Positions 1 through 12,300 of a stretch of DNA of 64,000 bases are shown here, piece after piece. Both the position numbers and the translations under genes were made by a program. Numbering within the stretch: the stretch's first letter is position 1; the number at the start of each line of letters is the position of its first letter. The DNA is from Anomaloglossus baeobatrachus. Its lineage: Eukaryota; Chordata; Amphibia; Anura; Aromobatidae. Where the stretch lies: the NCBI RefSeq assembly GCF_048569485.1, contig NC_134361.1, positions 166,635,758 through 166,699,757 on the forward strand, in the 5' to 3' direction. The notes beneath the pieces are model-generated. The model made no database searches, was not told the origin of the DNA, and worked only from the letters and a program-made list of their open reading frames with translations.

Positions 1-370
1 TTATTATCAGACAGCCCCCCGTAACACATACACTGCGCAGATAAGGCCAGAGATGGTTCTCATAGTATATGTTACATACACTATACTAACAGTAGTCATT
101 AGAGTATGTGCAGGATTTCTGGAGCAGCTCTGGTGACATCATGCCACAAGAGGGAATTATTTAGCGCAGACTGCATGACTATTCACATGAATGGCTCCCA
201 CCCAAATGACTTCTCTGTTACTATGACACAGCATGCTTTCTAGCCCTCCATGCTCCCTCTCTCAATTATCAAAGGGATTAATGACTAAGATGATGGGTAC
301 CTCGAACCTCAAACATTTGAGCAGGACCCCTGCTCTCAATAGAAAGCTGAGCACCCACTGCAAGTTCAGA
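1..370. other. Unassigned sequence
   Basis: I see no coding motif, terminal repeat or tandem repeat here. The short open frame that can be read across 233-427 has no recognisable domain and no codon structure suggesting a gene. Confidence 0.5.
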
Positions 371-373
371 GAT

Positions 374-440
374 TACCCGTATTTTTCGGACTATAAGACG
401 CACCCTGGTTTTAGAGAAATAAAATAGGAAAATAAAATTT
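374..440 (+). mobile_element. DNA-transposon-like terminus motif
   Basis: The text TTTTTCGGACTATAAGACGC lies within this stretch. A phrase of this kind (cggactataagacgcacc) is, from memory, a frequent terminal motif of old DNA transposons in vertebrate genomes. No matching inverted end is visible nearby, so only one end or a fragment is present. The superfamily is not assigned. Confidence 0.35.
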
Positions 441-539
441 TAACAAAAAATGTGGTCATGACACACTTATGGGGCGAAGATCTGCTGCTGACACTGTTAT
501 GAGGGTATTGTCCTAAAATTCTCTACTAAGGTATCCCAT

Positions 540-675
540 CCTGGTAATGATCCTCCTGCCTTGTATATGTACCCCATCCTGGTATAGCCCCCATCCTGCT
601 ATATAGCGCCATCCTGGTATATGCCCTTATCCTGCTATATACTGCCATCCTGCTATATACTGCCATCCTGCCTGT
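540..675. repeat. Minisatellite, catcctg(g/c)tatat type
   Basis: About five degenerate copies of a 20-27 bp unit built on catcctggtatatg/catcctgctatatac. The same word family forms another array at about 36530-36880, 36 kb away, so both are likely pieces of one dispersed repeat. Confidence 0.7.
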
Positions 676-733
676 ATATAGTGAGTGTGTGTGTGTGTGT
701 GTATGTATATATATATAATATATATGTATAATA
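676..733. repeat. (TG)n(TA)n microsatellite
   Basis: A GT run followed by TA-rich sequence. It directly abuts the Helitron terminus that ends at 734, a common arrangement for these Helitrons in this window. Confidence 0.8.
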
Positions 734-820
734 TTAGAAGGTGGCCCGATTCTAACGCATCGGGTATTCTAAAATGTATTGTGTAATCAATGTATGATTT
801 CTGATATATGTATGTATGTA
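734..820 (-). mobile_element. Helitron 3' end fragment
   Basis: Read on the minus strand, a hairpin (cccgatgcgttagaatcggg) is followed by ccaccttCTAA and then T. A hairpin about 10 bp before CTRR with insertion before T is the diagnostic 3' end of a Helitron. Nearly the same end occurs at 2509, 4526 and 48677. The body is cut off by the Tc1 element starting at 821; it may continue beyond that element at 2451. Confidence 0.75.
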
Positions 821-2450
<1,630 letters not shown>

Positions 2451-2470
2451 TATGTATGTATATGTATGTT

Positions 2471-2508
<38 letters not shown>
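2451..2508. repeat. (TATG)n/(TA)n microsatellite
   Basis: Simple repeat between the Tc1 right end and the CTAG end of the next Helitron. The TATG part matches the simple repeat left of the Tc1 element, so the Tc1 inserted within it. Confidence 0.8.
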
Positions 2509-2509
<1 letters not shown>

Positions 2510-2626
2510 TAGAAGGTGGCCCGATTCTAACGCATCGGGTATTCTAGAATTGACGTATTGTGTAGTTAATGTATGATTTTTGTTTTATATATATATATAT
2601 ATTAATATAATATTATAATAATATAG

Positions 2627-2970
2627 ATGTTGTGTGTAGTTGCCAGTGTTTGTGTAGGGCGCTGTAAATGTTCTGGGTGTTGTCTGGGTGTGGGGGTGTG
2701 TGAGAGCGGTGTTGCATGTGTGTTGCGTTGTTTGTGGAGCGCTGTGTGTCTGCAGTGTTCTGTGTGTGTGGTGCTGTGTGTGTTGTGCTGTGTATGTTGC
2801 ACGGTTTGTGTGGGTGTGGAGTGCGTTTGTGTTTTGGGGGAGGTATGTTTTGTGCAGTGTGTGTGTGTTGCGCGGTATGTGCGTATATGTATGCCGCGGT
2901 GTTTGTGTGTTGGGTGTTGTGTGTGTGCGGCGTTGTCTGTGTGGCGGTGTGTGTGTTTTGGGGGGGAGGT
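2627..2970. repeat. GT-rich degenerate block of Helitron copy A
   Basis: Degenerate tgtgtgttg / gcgctgtgtg repeats beginning gttgtgtgtagttgccag. The same block begins at about 23270 and 48785, always on the 3' side of the minus-strand Helitrons. Open frames here are low-complexity (Cys/Val-rich) and exist in several frames at once, so I do not call a gene. Confidence 0.7.
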
Positions 2971-2971
2971 G

Positions 2972-3850
2972 GGCACCCCTCATTGTGCTCCATCCTCCAT
3001 GCTGCACACCCCCCATCGTGCTCCATCCCCCATGCTGCGCACCCCTCATTGTGCTCCATCCTCCATGCTGCGCACCCCCCATCGTGCTCCATCCCCCATG
3101 CTGTGCACCCCCCATCATGCTCCATCCCCCATGCTGTGCACCCCTCATCGTGCTCCATACCCCATGCTGCGCACCCCCCATCGTGCTCCATCTCCCATGC
3201 TGCGCACCCCCCATCGTGCTACATCTCCCATGCTGCGCACCCCCCATCATGCTACATCTCCCATGCTGCGCACCCCTCATCGTGCTACATCTCTCATACT
3301 GCGCACCCCCCATCGTGCTACATCTCCCATGCTGCGCACCCCCCATCATGCTCCATCCTCCATGCTGCACACCCCCCATCGTGCTCCATCCCTCATGCTG
3401 CGCACCCCCCATCGTGCAACATCTCCCATGCTGCGCACCCCCCCATCGTCCCCCATGCTGCGCACCCCCCATCGTGCTCCATCCCCCATGCTGCACCCCC
3501 CCCATCGTGCTACATCTCCCACGCTGCGCACCCCCCATTGTGCTCCATCCCCCATGCTGCGCACCCCTCATCGTGCTCCATCCCCCATGCTGCGCACCCT
3601 CCATCGTGCTACATCTCCCATGCTGCGCACCCCCATCGTGCTCCATCCCCCATGCTGTGCACCCCCCATCATGCTACATCTCCCATGCTGCGCACCCCCA
3701 TCGTGCTCCATCCCCCATGCTGCGCACCCCCCATCGTGCTACATCTCCCATGCTGCGCACCCCCCCATCGTGCTCCATGCTGCACACCCCCCATCATGCT
3801 CCATCCTCCATGCTGCACACCCCCCATCGTGCTCCATCCCCCATGCTGGG
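2972..3850. repeat. 33-bp minisatellite (catgctgcgcacc unit)
   Basis: About 26 tandem units of roughly 33 bp, built as cacccccatcgtgctccat then cccccatgctgcg. Units vary at a few positions (ctccat or ctacat, catgctgcg or catgctgtg). The array is open in several frames on both strands because the period is a multiple of three, not because it codes. The same unit forms arrays at 20840-21050 and 49210-49690. Confidence 0.93.
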
Positions 3851-3879
3851 GTCGCCGGGGGCGGGTCCGAGCGTGGCAA

Positions 3880-4320
3880 CGTGTGTCGGGGGCGGGGCTG
3901 AGTTGGCGAGGCGTCAGCGTATGCCAGCTCCCTGCACATGTGTACCAGGAGCCGGTGTACGCTGGAGCGGGGCTGAGGGGGCGAGGCGTCAGCGTATGCC
4001 GGCTCCCTGGACATGTGTACCGGGAGCCGGTGTACGCTGGTAACCATGATACACATCGCGTAACTATAGGATCATGGTTACCAGCGTACACCTGCTCCAT
4101 CATGATCCCAGCATCGCAAGGTTATGTCTGCCGGGGCGGGGCCGAGTGTGCCAACGTGTGGCGGGGGCGAGCGGGCGAGGCGTCAGCGTATGTCGGCTCC
4201 CTGCACATGTGTACCGGGAGCCGATGTACGCTGGAGCGGGGCTGAGCGGGCGAGGCGTCAGCGTATGCCGGCTCCCTGCACATGTGTACCGGGAGCCGGT
4301 GTACGCTGGAGCGGGCGATG
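3880..4320. repeat. GC-rich tandem block, about 75-bp unit
   Basis: Three to four copies of a unit containing gcgaggcgtcagcgtatgcc, ggctccctgcacatgtgtac and gggagccggtgtacgctgga. CpG-rich. It forms the 5' subterminal part of Helitron copy A. Confidence 0.8.
4031..4090. repeat. Perfect 20-bp palindrome, Helitron subterminal hairpin
   Basis: tgtacgctggtaaccatgat at 4031-4050 and its exact reverse complement at 4071-4090, with a 20-base spacer. It lies 430-490 bp from the 5' end of copy A. Related hairpins with the ctggtaac/gttaccag core stand at similar distances in the other Helitron copies (22847-22872 and 48215-48303). Confidence 0.9.
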
Positions 4321-4434
4321 CGTGCGGAGGGCCGGGGCGAGTGGCTAATCCATGCGGGGGGCGGGGCCAGGCCGAGGTGAGCGGCCAATCCGGTGGGGGC
4401 GGGGGGGCCAGTCTGAGCCCAGCGGCCAGTCCGA

Positions 4435-4521
4435 CAGTTGTCACTGTAAGGACACTGTCACGGTGACACAATTTTGGAGCAAGACAGACACAGACAGACA
4501 GACAGACAAGGCAATTATAGA
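4435..4521 (-). repeat. Helitron 5' terminal segment
   Basis: Read on the plus strand: gtcactgtaaggacac, then acaattttggagcaag, then a cagacaga run and aggcaattatag. On the minus strand this is the 5' end TCTATAATTGCC. The same segment recurs ending at about 23230, 45260, 48676 and 50241. Confidence 0.8.
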
Positions 4522-4525
4522 TATA

Positions 4526-4568
4526 CTAGAAGGTGGCCCGATTCTACGCATCGGGTATTCTAGAATGT
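4526..4568 (-). other. Helitron 3' terminal hairpin and CTAG end
   Basis: On the minus strand: attctagaatacccgatgcg, then tagaatcgggccaccttctag, then T. The stem is cccgat/atcggg. In this superfamily the hairpin acts as the rolling-circle termination signal just before CTRR. Only 4 bp (TATA) separate it from the 5' end of copy A. Confidence 0.85.
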
Positions 4569-5017
4569 GTATGTTGGTTAGCAGATTGAATAATAATGTA
4601 ATAAATGGTTTGGATGGGTTAGTTTTAATTTAGTATTCTTAAAATAGTTTATTGGTTTAAGAATGACAAATAGAACAAACAATTTTATTTTCAATAATTT
4701 ATTAAATAATGAATTGGTTTCAAACTTTCAAAACATATATTTCATATACTATAAATGATTACAATTTTTTTTGTATGAGAGGAAAATGAAAGGATGGGAG
4801 GGATGAGAGGGGTAAGAATATTTTATTAGGGGAGAAAGCAGGGGAACAATGAGATAAGTGGGTACTATGGAAAGAGGTTGTGGAAACATTCCTGGTTATT
4901 TAGTTCATGTTAAATATTTTTATGATCGGTGATTAATATGAACAGTTTTAATAGATGAGTCTAATGTTAAATGATGTCCATGGCTTGTAATGAAAGAAGG
5001 TTATGAACAGTGTAAAG
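4569..5017 (-). other. 3' untranslated part of the Helitron
   Basis: AT-rich sequence between the Rep-helicase stop and the terminal hairpin. No coding motif is seen. A minus-strand AATAAA lies at about 4695 region only as part of AT-rich text, so I do not call a poly(A) signal. Confidence 0.5.
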
Positions 5018-8005
5018 TTAATTAAAAATATTTTTATACACCACATTTTGTGTAAAGATCTTTTCACTCTGTTTAAGTAACTTTCCTTGTAAAGGTGTGT
5101 CAAGAACTTGTACTTTGACGTTGCATCTCATTGTCACTCTTGAAAACGCAACGTACAGTTGTCCATGGCCAAAAACAGGTTCAGGTAGATATATGCCAAC
5201 ACGGTGTAGAGTTTGGCCTTGTGACTTGTTTATTGTCATGGCAAATGCAGGTTTTAGGGGGAACTGACGACGGCGAAGTTTAAATGGAAGGCGAGTGTCT
5301 GAAGGACATATATCAATGCGTGGAATTAACACTTCCTTTTCTTTAGCTGATCCAGTGATGACTCTTGCTTGAATAAGGTGTGAATACATTCCAGTCACAA
5401 TAAGGCGCGTTCCATTACATAGTCCTTGTTTGGTATTTAGATTCCGGAGCAACATAACAATGGTTCCAATTTTAAGTTGAAGTATGTGGGATGGCATTCC
5501 TGATGGTGTTACACTGTTTAAAAATTCAACGGGATAATGTTCACGTTCATCTTCATTATCTACATCGATTGAATCATCACTTTTGTACAACTTATATTCA
5601 CCTGGCATGCGATCCATTACACGGGAATTTAGTAGAGTAACGTCTTCATTTTTGGCACAGAGAATTGCATAGGAAGAGGCTTTGTTAACATTGTTTTTGT
5701 CGTTAATATCAATGTTAAAACGTTGTCCAAAAACCTCAGTTACAATGCAGTCTTTACATAACATGTCTTCAGGTATTTCTATAATGTCTTCTCCAAGGTT
5801 ATATTGATTGGTAAGTTCACCGTTACCAAGTTTCAGACGCCATTGGCTGTAATCTGGATCAGTAGATCGCATGTTGTTAATTAGTTGGAGTTTGGTAAAG
5901 TTTTTCCAAAGTTCTGACATTTTTAAGCTGGACTCAATAATATCTGTTCTTGTTCCACTTGGTATAACTGGAAGGCATTGTCGAAAATCTCCCCCAATAA
6001 CAAACACTTTTCCACCAAATGGAATTAAATTTTTTTCTGCTACCTTTATGGTCATTACTTCACGTAGAAGTCTGTCAATTAAGGTCAAAGCATATTTGGA
6101 GGCCATAGTGCATTCGTCAATTATTAAAAGACTTGCATTTTGTAAAAGTTTTCCTGCAACTGTATCTTGTTTGATTCGTGAAACAGATATTTCATTGACT
6201 GGAACTGGGATGCCAAATAGTGAATGCATAGTGCGACCTTCGTTTAATAGATTTGCTGCAATACCTGTTGTAGCAGAAGTCAACACTTTTTTTCCCAACC
6301 CTCTAACGTGATGTATTAAAACATCATAAAGGTATGTTTTGCCGCTTCCTCCGGGACCGTCAATAAAGAAACATTTAGGGTTTGCATTTCCTTGGTTAAG
6401 AATGGCACTTAAAATGGTGTCATATGCAATTTGTTGTTGTTCATTTAAGGAGATTCTCAGCTCTGTTGCTAACAATAATTCTGAAGATTCATTATACTGC
6501 GGAGCTTGTGGAAGTTGTATTTCAGGGTGTGGCAAATTAAAGTCAGCATACGTTTTTCCATGTAGTAATAAAATATTTTGGACATCTTGTATGGCGTAAG
6601 CTTCACATTTGCAACAATGACCAGTTTGGTTGTGAAGATGTAAGCAGTAATCTTCAATTAGATTTTCTTTGAAAAGTATCCAAAGTTGATCAGGGTTTGT
6701 AGGGGGGCCAAACACGCAGATGTAGGCAAACAATTCACGAAGTTGCTTAGGCATATGTAGGGTTACTGCGTCTTGTAAAGTAAGTTTCCAAACTGTATCA
6801 TCAAATAGAAGTCCCAAAGCCAAAGCTGCAGCTTTAAATGTATCATGTACTACTCCATGAACGGTTTTTAAATGGTTATAACTTGTAGCTCCTCTGACAT
6901 GCAGTAGTAAGAGGCGAAGGCAATATCTTTCTTGATCTTTGAGACTAACAGTATACATGTGTCCAATTATTATGCTTACTCCACGTAGTCTTGGATTCCA
7001 AGTTTTTTTCCAAACATAATGCTCTGGAATCTCTCGATACAAATATTGCCTTGCATTTTCATCTCGTTGGTTTAGCAAAAACCATTCTAGTAATGTTGAG
7101 GTTGTGGTTAAAGTTTTGGACACATCTTCGACTTGAGCATCTTCAAAAAAATAAAGTTGTTGTTGATGTGGTAAATGAATAGCTAATCGTATAATGGCAT
7201 GAGACTGTGAATGCATTGGAAAGGCAAATATTCGCCACGCAGCTTCGGGAGCACTGACATATCTTGAGTCTACAAAAGTTGAAGATTCATCATGGTTCAG
7301 AGTTTTCTGTTGGATTTCGACATTAGCTTTGTCATGGCCTTTGTAGATGTACTTAAAAAGATATTTTACACTTTTGATTGAACCACAGATTTCCACGTTG
7401 ATGTGACAGTTGTAGCGTTTTAGTAGGTATGGATTGTATGGGACTATCCATGAGTTATTGATATGTTTATTTTTGTGAACAATGTTCTCAATATCTTGTC
7501 GTCGGTATGATGGGTAGCCATCTAAATCTTTAACAGTGTGCTGTTTTAAATCCTTTGGAAATTTTTTAGTACATTTTCCATTTTGCATGCATGGACTTGC
7601 TGGATTAAAAACTCCACATGGACCATGAACCATATGAGACACTACAATGTCATAGAGCTCTGGATATTGTTGTTGGTTAGGAATCTCAGCCCATACTATG
7701 TTGTCGATGTCTTCCTCAGTGTGAATCTTAGAATTGGTGTCTAAGATAAGGAGAATATGTGCATGTGGTAGACCTCTTTTTTGAAACTCGATGACATGAA
7801 CCATTGCTATGACTGTTCCAAACAGGCCATTTTTGATGTCTTGTAAAAGGCTTTTTAGTTTTAGCCGAAATATGCGTGCAACTAAGTCAGGCCTATGTTC
7901 TACGTGTTGCCATGGTTCCAGATGCTCTGTGATTTCAACCCATTTGGGATTACAGGTCATGGTAACAAAAATGTCTGGTTTTCCATACTTAGTGACTATT
8001 GCCAT
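5018..8005 (-). CDS. Helitron Rep-helicase, HUH and PIF1-like helicase part
   Basis: A 995-residue open frame. It nicks and joins single-stranded DNA (HUH endonuclease) and unwinds it (5'-3' PIF1-type helicase) during rolling-circle transposition. Seen at residues 10-25: DIFVTMTCNPKW, the usual start of the Helitron Rep core. HUH motif KRGLPHAHILLIL near residue 75; catalytic Tyr region YLFKYIYKGHD near 210. Helicase motif I FIDGPGGSGKTYLY near 545, motif Ia TGIAANLL, motif II LLIIDECTM near 610, motif III VIGGDFRQCLP near 650, and the C-terminal block FAMTINKSQGQTLH and YVAFSRVT near 930-960. The first Met is not the true start: the frame continues upstream across a TAA at 8021-8023 into the next segment. 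Hence this is formally a broken gene with a complete catalytic region. Confidence 0.95.
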   Translation of the reverse strand: MAIVTKYGKPDIFVTMTCNPKWVEITEHLEPWQHVEHRPDLVARIFRLKLKSLLQDIKNGLFGTVIAMVHVIEFQKRGLPHAHILLILDTNSKIHTEEDIDNIVWAEIPNQQQYPELYDIVVSHMVHGPCGVFNPASPCMQNGKCTKKFPKDLKQHTVKDLDGYPSYRRQDIENIVHKNKHINNSWIVPYNPYLLKRYNCHINVEICGSIKSVKYLFKYIYKGHDKANVEIQQKTLNHDESSTFVDSRYVSAPEAAWRIFAFPMHSQSHAIIRLAIHLPHQQQLYFFEDAQVEDVSKTLTTTSTLLEWFLLNQRDENARQYLYREIPEHYVWKKTWNPRLRGVSIIIGHMYTVSLKDQERYCLRLLLLHVRGATSYNHLKTVHGVVHDTFKAAALALGLLFDDTVWKLTLQDAVTLHMPKQLRELFAYICVFGPPTNPDQLWILFKENLIEDYCLHLHNQTGHCCKCEAYAIQDVQNILLLHGKTYADFNLPHPEIQLPQAPQYNESSELLLATELRISLNEQQQIAYDTILSAILNQGNANPKCFFIDGPGGSGKTYLYDVLIHHVRGLGKKVLTSATTGIAANLLNEGRTMHSLFGIPVPVNEISVSRIKQDTVAGKLLQNASLLIIDECTMASKYALTLIDRLLREVMTIKVAEKNLIPFGGKVFVIGGDFRQCLPVIPSGTRTDIIESSLKMSELWKNFTKLQLINNMRSTDPDYSQWRLKLGNGELTNQYNLGEDIIEIPEDMLCKDCIVTEVFGQRFNIDINDKNNVNKASSYAILCAKNEDVTLLNSRVMDRMPGEYKLYKSDDSIDVDNEDEREHYPVEFLNSVTPSGMPSHILQLKIGTIVMLLRNLNTKQGLCNGTRLIVTGMYSHLIQARVITGSAKEKEVLIPRIDICPSDTRLPFKLRRRQFPLKPAFAMTINKSQGQTLHRVGIYLPEPVFGHGQLYVAFSRVTMRCNVKVQVLDTPLQGKLLKQSEKIFTQNVVYKNIFN

Positions 8006-8020
8006 TGCATCTTGATAACG

Positions 8021-8707
8021 TTATTGCATGTTGCGGGGGCTTCCTTCAAATGACGATGGTAGAATAACTGTTTTGCCAATAGGTATTCCCTTTTCAATTG
8101 ATTTTTGTAGCAAATGTTCTTGAAGAATACAGTAGTCTTCTACTTTGAGGATTTTTTCATTTTGTCTTATGTAATTCAGGCGATTAGCTTCTATTTTAAC
8201 ATATGCATCTACTAAGTACTGTTGTGTTAGTTTTCCACCGTTTAAAATTGGATTAAAGTGATTGCGGACAGAGAGTTGAAAACTGTAGTATTGCAGTTCT
8301 GTTATTCTTCTAGTAGTACCTTGTTGTTGTAGGTTTTCATGCCAGCCTTGATCACCTCTTGGAAAGAAAAGCGGATATAGAAGAGCATCAAGGTTGCTGT
8401 GCAAAATGCTAATCCGCTGTGTTTTAGGAAGTAAAGGGTTGTTTTTGTCTGGGTGAAGATGAACTAATATATCCCTGTTAAAAGGAGGCTCTCCATCATC
8501 ATTTTGGAAAACTACTGCAACCTCACTAATGCGTGGTTTGTTGTATCGCCGTGGATCTTGTCCACGTTCTTGTTTAATGGCCATGACAATAGAAGGCATT
8601 GAAGTTCCATATGTGATAGCCTTCTGTTCTTCTTCGGCTTCTACGTCTTTTAGCATGCGATATGCAGCTGCAAATGGATTGATTTCTTGTAAAAGTTGTG
8701 CAATTTA
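8021..8707 (-). pseudogene. Helitron Rep-helicase, segment before the HUH core
   Basis: Same frame as the following 995-residue segment, ended by the TAA at 8021-8023. Contents (VVFQNDDGEPPFNRDILVHL, LLYPLFFPRGDQGWH, YYSFQLSVRNHFNPIL, LVDAYVKIEANRLNYIR) match the conserved region of Helitron proteins directly N-terminal to the Rep core, including the ALLYPLFFPRGDQGW block. Another in-frame TAA lies at 8705-8707, close to the DIRS insertion point. The remainder of the N-terminal region continues on the far side of the DIRS element at 14848. Confidence 0.9.
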
Positions 8708-8731
8708 ATGCATCATTTCAGTATTACACTT

Positions 8732-8872
8732 TTCTTCAGCGCTCTATTGGGAGACCCAGACGATTGGGGTATAGCTACTGCCCTCCGGAGGCCACACAAA
8801 GCACTACACTAAAAAGTGCAAGGCCCCTCCCCCTCTGGCTATACCCCCCCGTGGTATCACGGGTTCTCCAGT
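8732..8872 (+). repeat. DIRS left inverted terminal repeat
   Basis: Starts ttcttcagcgctctattggg and runs to ttctccag. Its reverse complement occupies 14672-14800 with few or no differences. The first 20 bases also appear, complemented, in the internal complementary region. Confidence 0.9.
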
Positions 8873-9849
8873 TTTAGCTTTGTGTGCGAAGGAGGTCAGA
8901 CATCCACGCATAGCTCCACAGATTTTAGTCAGCAGTAGCTGCTGACTATTTCGGATGGAAGAAAAGAGGACACATATAGTGTCCCCAGCATGCTCCCTTC
9001 TCACCCCTGGATGGTGTTGTAAGGTTGAGGTACCTATTGCTGGTACGGAGGCTGGAGCCCACATGCTGCTTTCCTTCCACATCCCCCTGAGGGGCTCTGA
9101 GGAAGTGGGATCCTGCCGGCCTCAAAGCTCTGACGCCGGGCTCCATCCACAGACCCATTTGAACCTGCTGGATACGGAGCTGGAGTACCGTTCAGGGACA
9201 TGGCCCTGCACCATTACAGGTACTCTGTGTCCCCGTACACACAGGCACAGCACACTCCAGACTTGCTGGGTGTGCTAGTGCGCCGGGGACAGTAAAGGGT
9301 TACAGTCACTGCAGCCTTGCTGAGTGACTTTGTGTTTTGGGAACTACCGCGCCGGACGCTCCGGGAGCGGCGGCGCGGCTGGGACTTGTAGTTCGCCGGG
9401 GACTGGGCGCCGACCGCGCTTTTACGGCGGCGGCGCTTATAACTCCAGTCCCCGGCTTCTGCGGCCTAGTGCCGCTTCGTTCCCGCCCCCTCCCTGTCAC
9501 TCAGGGAAGGGGACAGGCGCTGAGCAATCAGCAGCGCCGAGGGCTGGAGCCTTTTTACATGCTCCAGCCCTCTCACTGCACACTGTCGGACGCCGGATTC
9601 CCGCTCTGCCTTGGGGGCACGCCCACGGCCCGCCCCTCCTCACATGAGCTGGGGAAGAAGCCGGCAGCCATTACTGCAGAGCTCGGGGCACCAAGGCAGG
9701 ACAGTGGCGATCATACACCCGCTTATAGGCGGGCGGTAAGAGGCACACATAGTGCTGACCACGATATAACTGCAGTGTATACATGTGTTGTTTTTAACTA
9801 CATAGGTCGCTATATGCCCGCTTGGGGAGCGACACATCAGCAGCAGGAA

Positions 9850-10450
9850 AGCAGGTGTGCTAAGGCACAGGCTTTCTAGGCTGCTTGTTTTGCACGACTG
9901 AGGTGTTCATTTGTGTTTATGCTGATATGCTATACATTGCACTGTACAGTCGCTAGTCTTAGCTATATTCTTCTGGAATAGCTAGACTACAGCAGCAGAA
10001 AACCAAGGGTGCTGGGGCACAGGTTTTTTTCTATGCTGCTTGTATTGCATGGGCTGCAGTGTGCATTTGTACTTGTGCTTGTATGCTATACATTGCACTG
10101 TATGGTCACTCTTCTGGGCTATATTCCCCTAGATGACCAGTCTACAGCAGCAGAAGAGCAGAGGTGCCAGGGCACAGGCTTCTATGCTGCTTGGATTGCA
10201 TGTGCTGCAGTGTTCATTTGTACTTGTGCTTGTATGCTATACATTGCACTGTAGGGTCACTCTTCTGGGCTATATTCCCCTAGATGACTAGTATACAGCA
10301 GCAGAAGAGCAGGGGTGCCAGGGCACAGGCTTCTATGCTGCTTGTATTGCTTGTGCTGCAGTGGTCATTTGTACTTTATGCCTGTATGCTATACATTGCA
10401 ATGTACGGTCACCAATCTTGGCTATATACTTCTAGATAGCTAGTCGGCAG
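9850..10450 (+). repeat. About 145-bp tandem repeat in the DIRS 5' region
   Basis: Four degenerate copies of a unit containing agcagcagaa, ggcacaggcttctatgctgc, ttgtgcttgtatgctataca and ttgcactgta. The block lies upstream of the first coding region of the DIRS element, so it is probably leader sequence. Confidence 0.8.
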
Positions 10451-10649
10451 CGGCAAAAAAGCAACACAGTTTTCAGTGCTGTTTTTACTACATGGGATGC
10501 TGTTCATGACACCGTCCCATTGTGTGCATGCTCCCCTGTAGCACGTCGTCTGCCGGGGTCTCTAGCACTTCGTCTGCCGGGGCTCTACTAGTTGTGGCCA
10601 AAGAAACCTCCTGTCAACCCTGTCCATGGACAGGGACGGAGTAGTCATA

Positions 10650-11450
10650 ATATAGAGACTTGCACCCATGGGCAATCTACTTGAACAAAAGGCAGCTCTT
10701 CAGGGCTTTGATACTGACATCGCTCTCAATCCGGATACACCGGGTGGTAACGCCATACGGAATGATCCTATACCGTCCACCAATGGAAGGTTGGATCTTC
10801 CTCCCTCAGCTCCCCCAGTGGAGATAGGAGACGAACAGGAGAAGTTCCTTTTCAGTGTCTCACGCAGATATTGAGTATTTTTCTGGCCACGCTGACTTCA
10901 GAGAAGCAGTCCAGGAACACCACGCTTACCAGATAAGCGTCTTCTCCAAACGTTTTTTAGGATACACGTTATCCCTTTTTTCCCCTGACGTGGTCAGCGC
11001 TGGACCCAGGGTCCAAAGGTGGATTCTCCAATCTCCAGGCTTGCATATAGAGCCATAGTTGCACTGGAGATGGGGCTTCACTTAAAGATGCCATTCACAG
11101 ACAGATGGACTCTGGTTGAAATCTGTCTAGGAGGCTATCGGCGTGTCGGTTGCTCCGGCATTCACAGCCGTATAGGCAACCTAACCTTTTCAGCTGTTCT
11201 TGCGCAGCTGGCCTTGAGCACATGTACATCTGTACCGCAGAGCCGTCCGTAACTCCGCAATGTCTGCACTGCGACTTACCCTATTAATGCTGTCCTAAAA
11301 GTACAGTCGAGGTTTCGGTCCTTCCCAAGCTCGGGCAGGTCCCAATTGTCCTCGTGCAAAAGGGCTACAAAACCTCAGACGGGCTCAGATTCCGGCCGGG
11401 CTCAATCACGCCCAAGGAAGGCAGCCGGAGGAACCGCTACCAAGGCGGTC
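10650..11450 (+). pseudogene. DIRS gag-like region (fossil)
   Basis: The position between the leader and RT fits the gag gene of DIRS elements. No domain is recognised with confidence; assignment rests on order. The region is broken. Confidence 0.5.
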
Positions 11451-11699
11451 TCCTCATGACTCTCAGCTCTCTCTCTCTCTCCGCATCCGCGGTTGATGGC
11501 AGACTCCCCCGCCTTTGGCGACATTTAGCTGCCACAGGTCACAGACCGGTGGGTGACGGACATTGTGCTCACGTGCACAGGACAGTGTTCTGTTCTCGTC
11601 CTCCGACTCCATTCTTCAGAACGGCCCCACCTCTCCACCGAGCAGATGCCCTGCTGCAGGCGGTGGACGCTCTAAGAGCAGAAGGAGTGGTGATCCCTG

Positions 11700-12300
11700 T
11701 CCCCCCTCAGGAACGAGGGCGAGGGTTTGTACTCCAATCTCTTTGTGGCTCCAAAAATGGACGGTTCCTTCCGTCCTGTTCTGGTTCTGAAACTGCTCAA
11801 CGAGCATGCGAACGCCAGGCGGTTCCGGATGGGATCCCTCCGATCCGTCATTGCCTCAATGTCTCGAGGAGACTTCCTTGCCTCAACAGACATCAAAGAT
11901 GCCTATCTCCACGTGCCAATTGCTACGGAGCACCAACGTTTTCTACGTTTTGTGATAGGAGACGAACATCTTCTGTTCGTAGCTCTGCCATTCAGTCTGG
12001 CGACAGCCCCACGGGTGGGCACCAAGGTCATGGCAGCAGTGGTAGCAGTCTTGCACTCTCACGGACACCCGGTGATTCCGTACTTGGACGATCTACTCGT
12101 CAAAGCAACCTCCCTCGAGGCATGCCAACGCAGCCTGAATGTTACGCTGGAGACTCTCCAGACTTTCGGGTGGATCATCAATTTGGCAAGGTCAAATCTG
12201 TCTCCGACTCAATCACTAACGTATCTCGGCATGGAGTTTCATACTCTATCAGCCATAGTGAAGCTTCCGCTGAACCAGCAGCGTTCACTGCGGACAGAGG
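11700..12300 (+). pseudogene. DIRS reverse transcriptase domain (fossil)
   Basis: RT motifs in order: LFVAPKMDGSFRPVL, FLASTDIKDAYLHVPI (first catalytic Asp block), FVALPFSLATAPRVGTKVM and VIPYLDDLLVKA (the YLDD catalytic pair). FSLATAPR and the YLDDLL form are characteristic of DIRS/Ngaro RTs rather than of LINEs. The RT copies the element RNA into DNA. Confidence 0.93.

Larger units (their letters stand above)
2509..4521 (-). mobile_element. Non-autonomous Helitron (copy A), complete ends
   Basis: On the minus strand the element starts A|TCTATAATTGCC at 4521 and ends with the hairpin of cccgatgcgttagaatcggg, then ccaccttCTAG|T at 2509. These are the hallmarks of a rolling-circle transposon, inserted between A and T without target duplication. 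There is no Rep or helicase sequence inside. From 5' to 3' it contains: a CT-rich (tctgtctg) start, a GC-rich block, a palindrome at 4031-4090, about 75-bp GC-rich repeats, a 33-bp minisatellite, a CA-rich block and a TA-rich tail. The same modules occur in the long element at 4526-23230 and in the copy at 48677-50241. It is probably mobilised by the autonomous relative. Confidence 0.8.

Noticed and set aside
2972-3850. CRISPR-like regular array
   Set aside because: Units are contiguous without unique spacers, and the surroundings are eukaryotic transposons. It is a minisatellite. The same holds for the 450-bp satellite.
2627-4245. Long open frames of 350-500 codons on both strands
   Set aside because: They run through GT-rich and 33-bp minisatellite DNA, are open in several frames at once and have periodic low-complexity translations. 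They reflect repeat period, not coding.
8804-9879. Short GC-rich ORFs at the DIRS left side as host exons
   Set aside because: They lie in the inverted terminal repeat and leader of the DIRS element, without splice or domain evidence.
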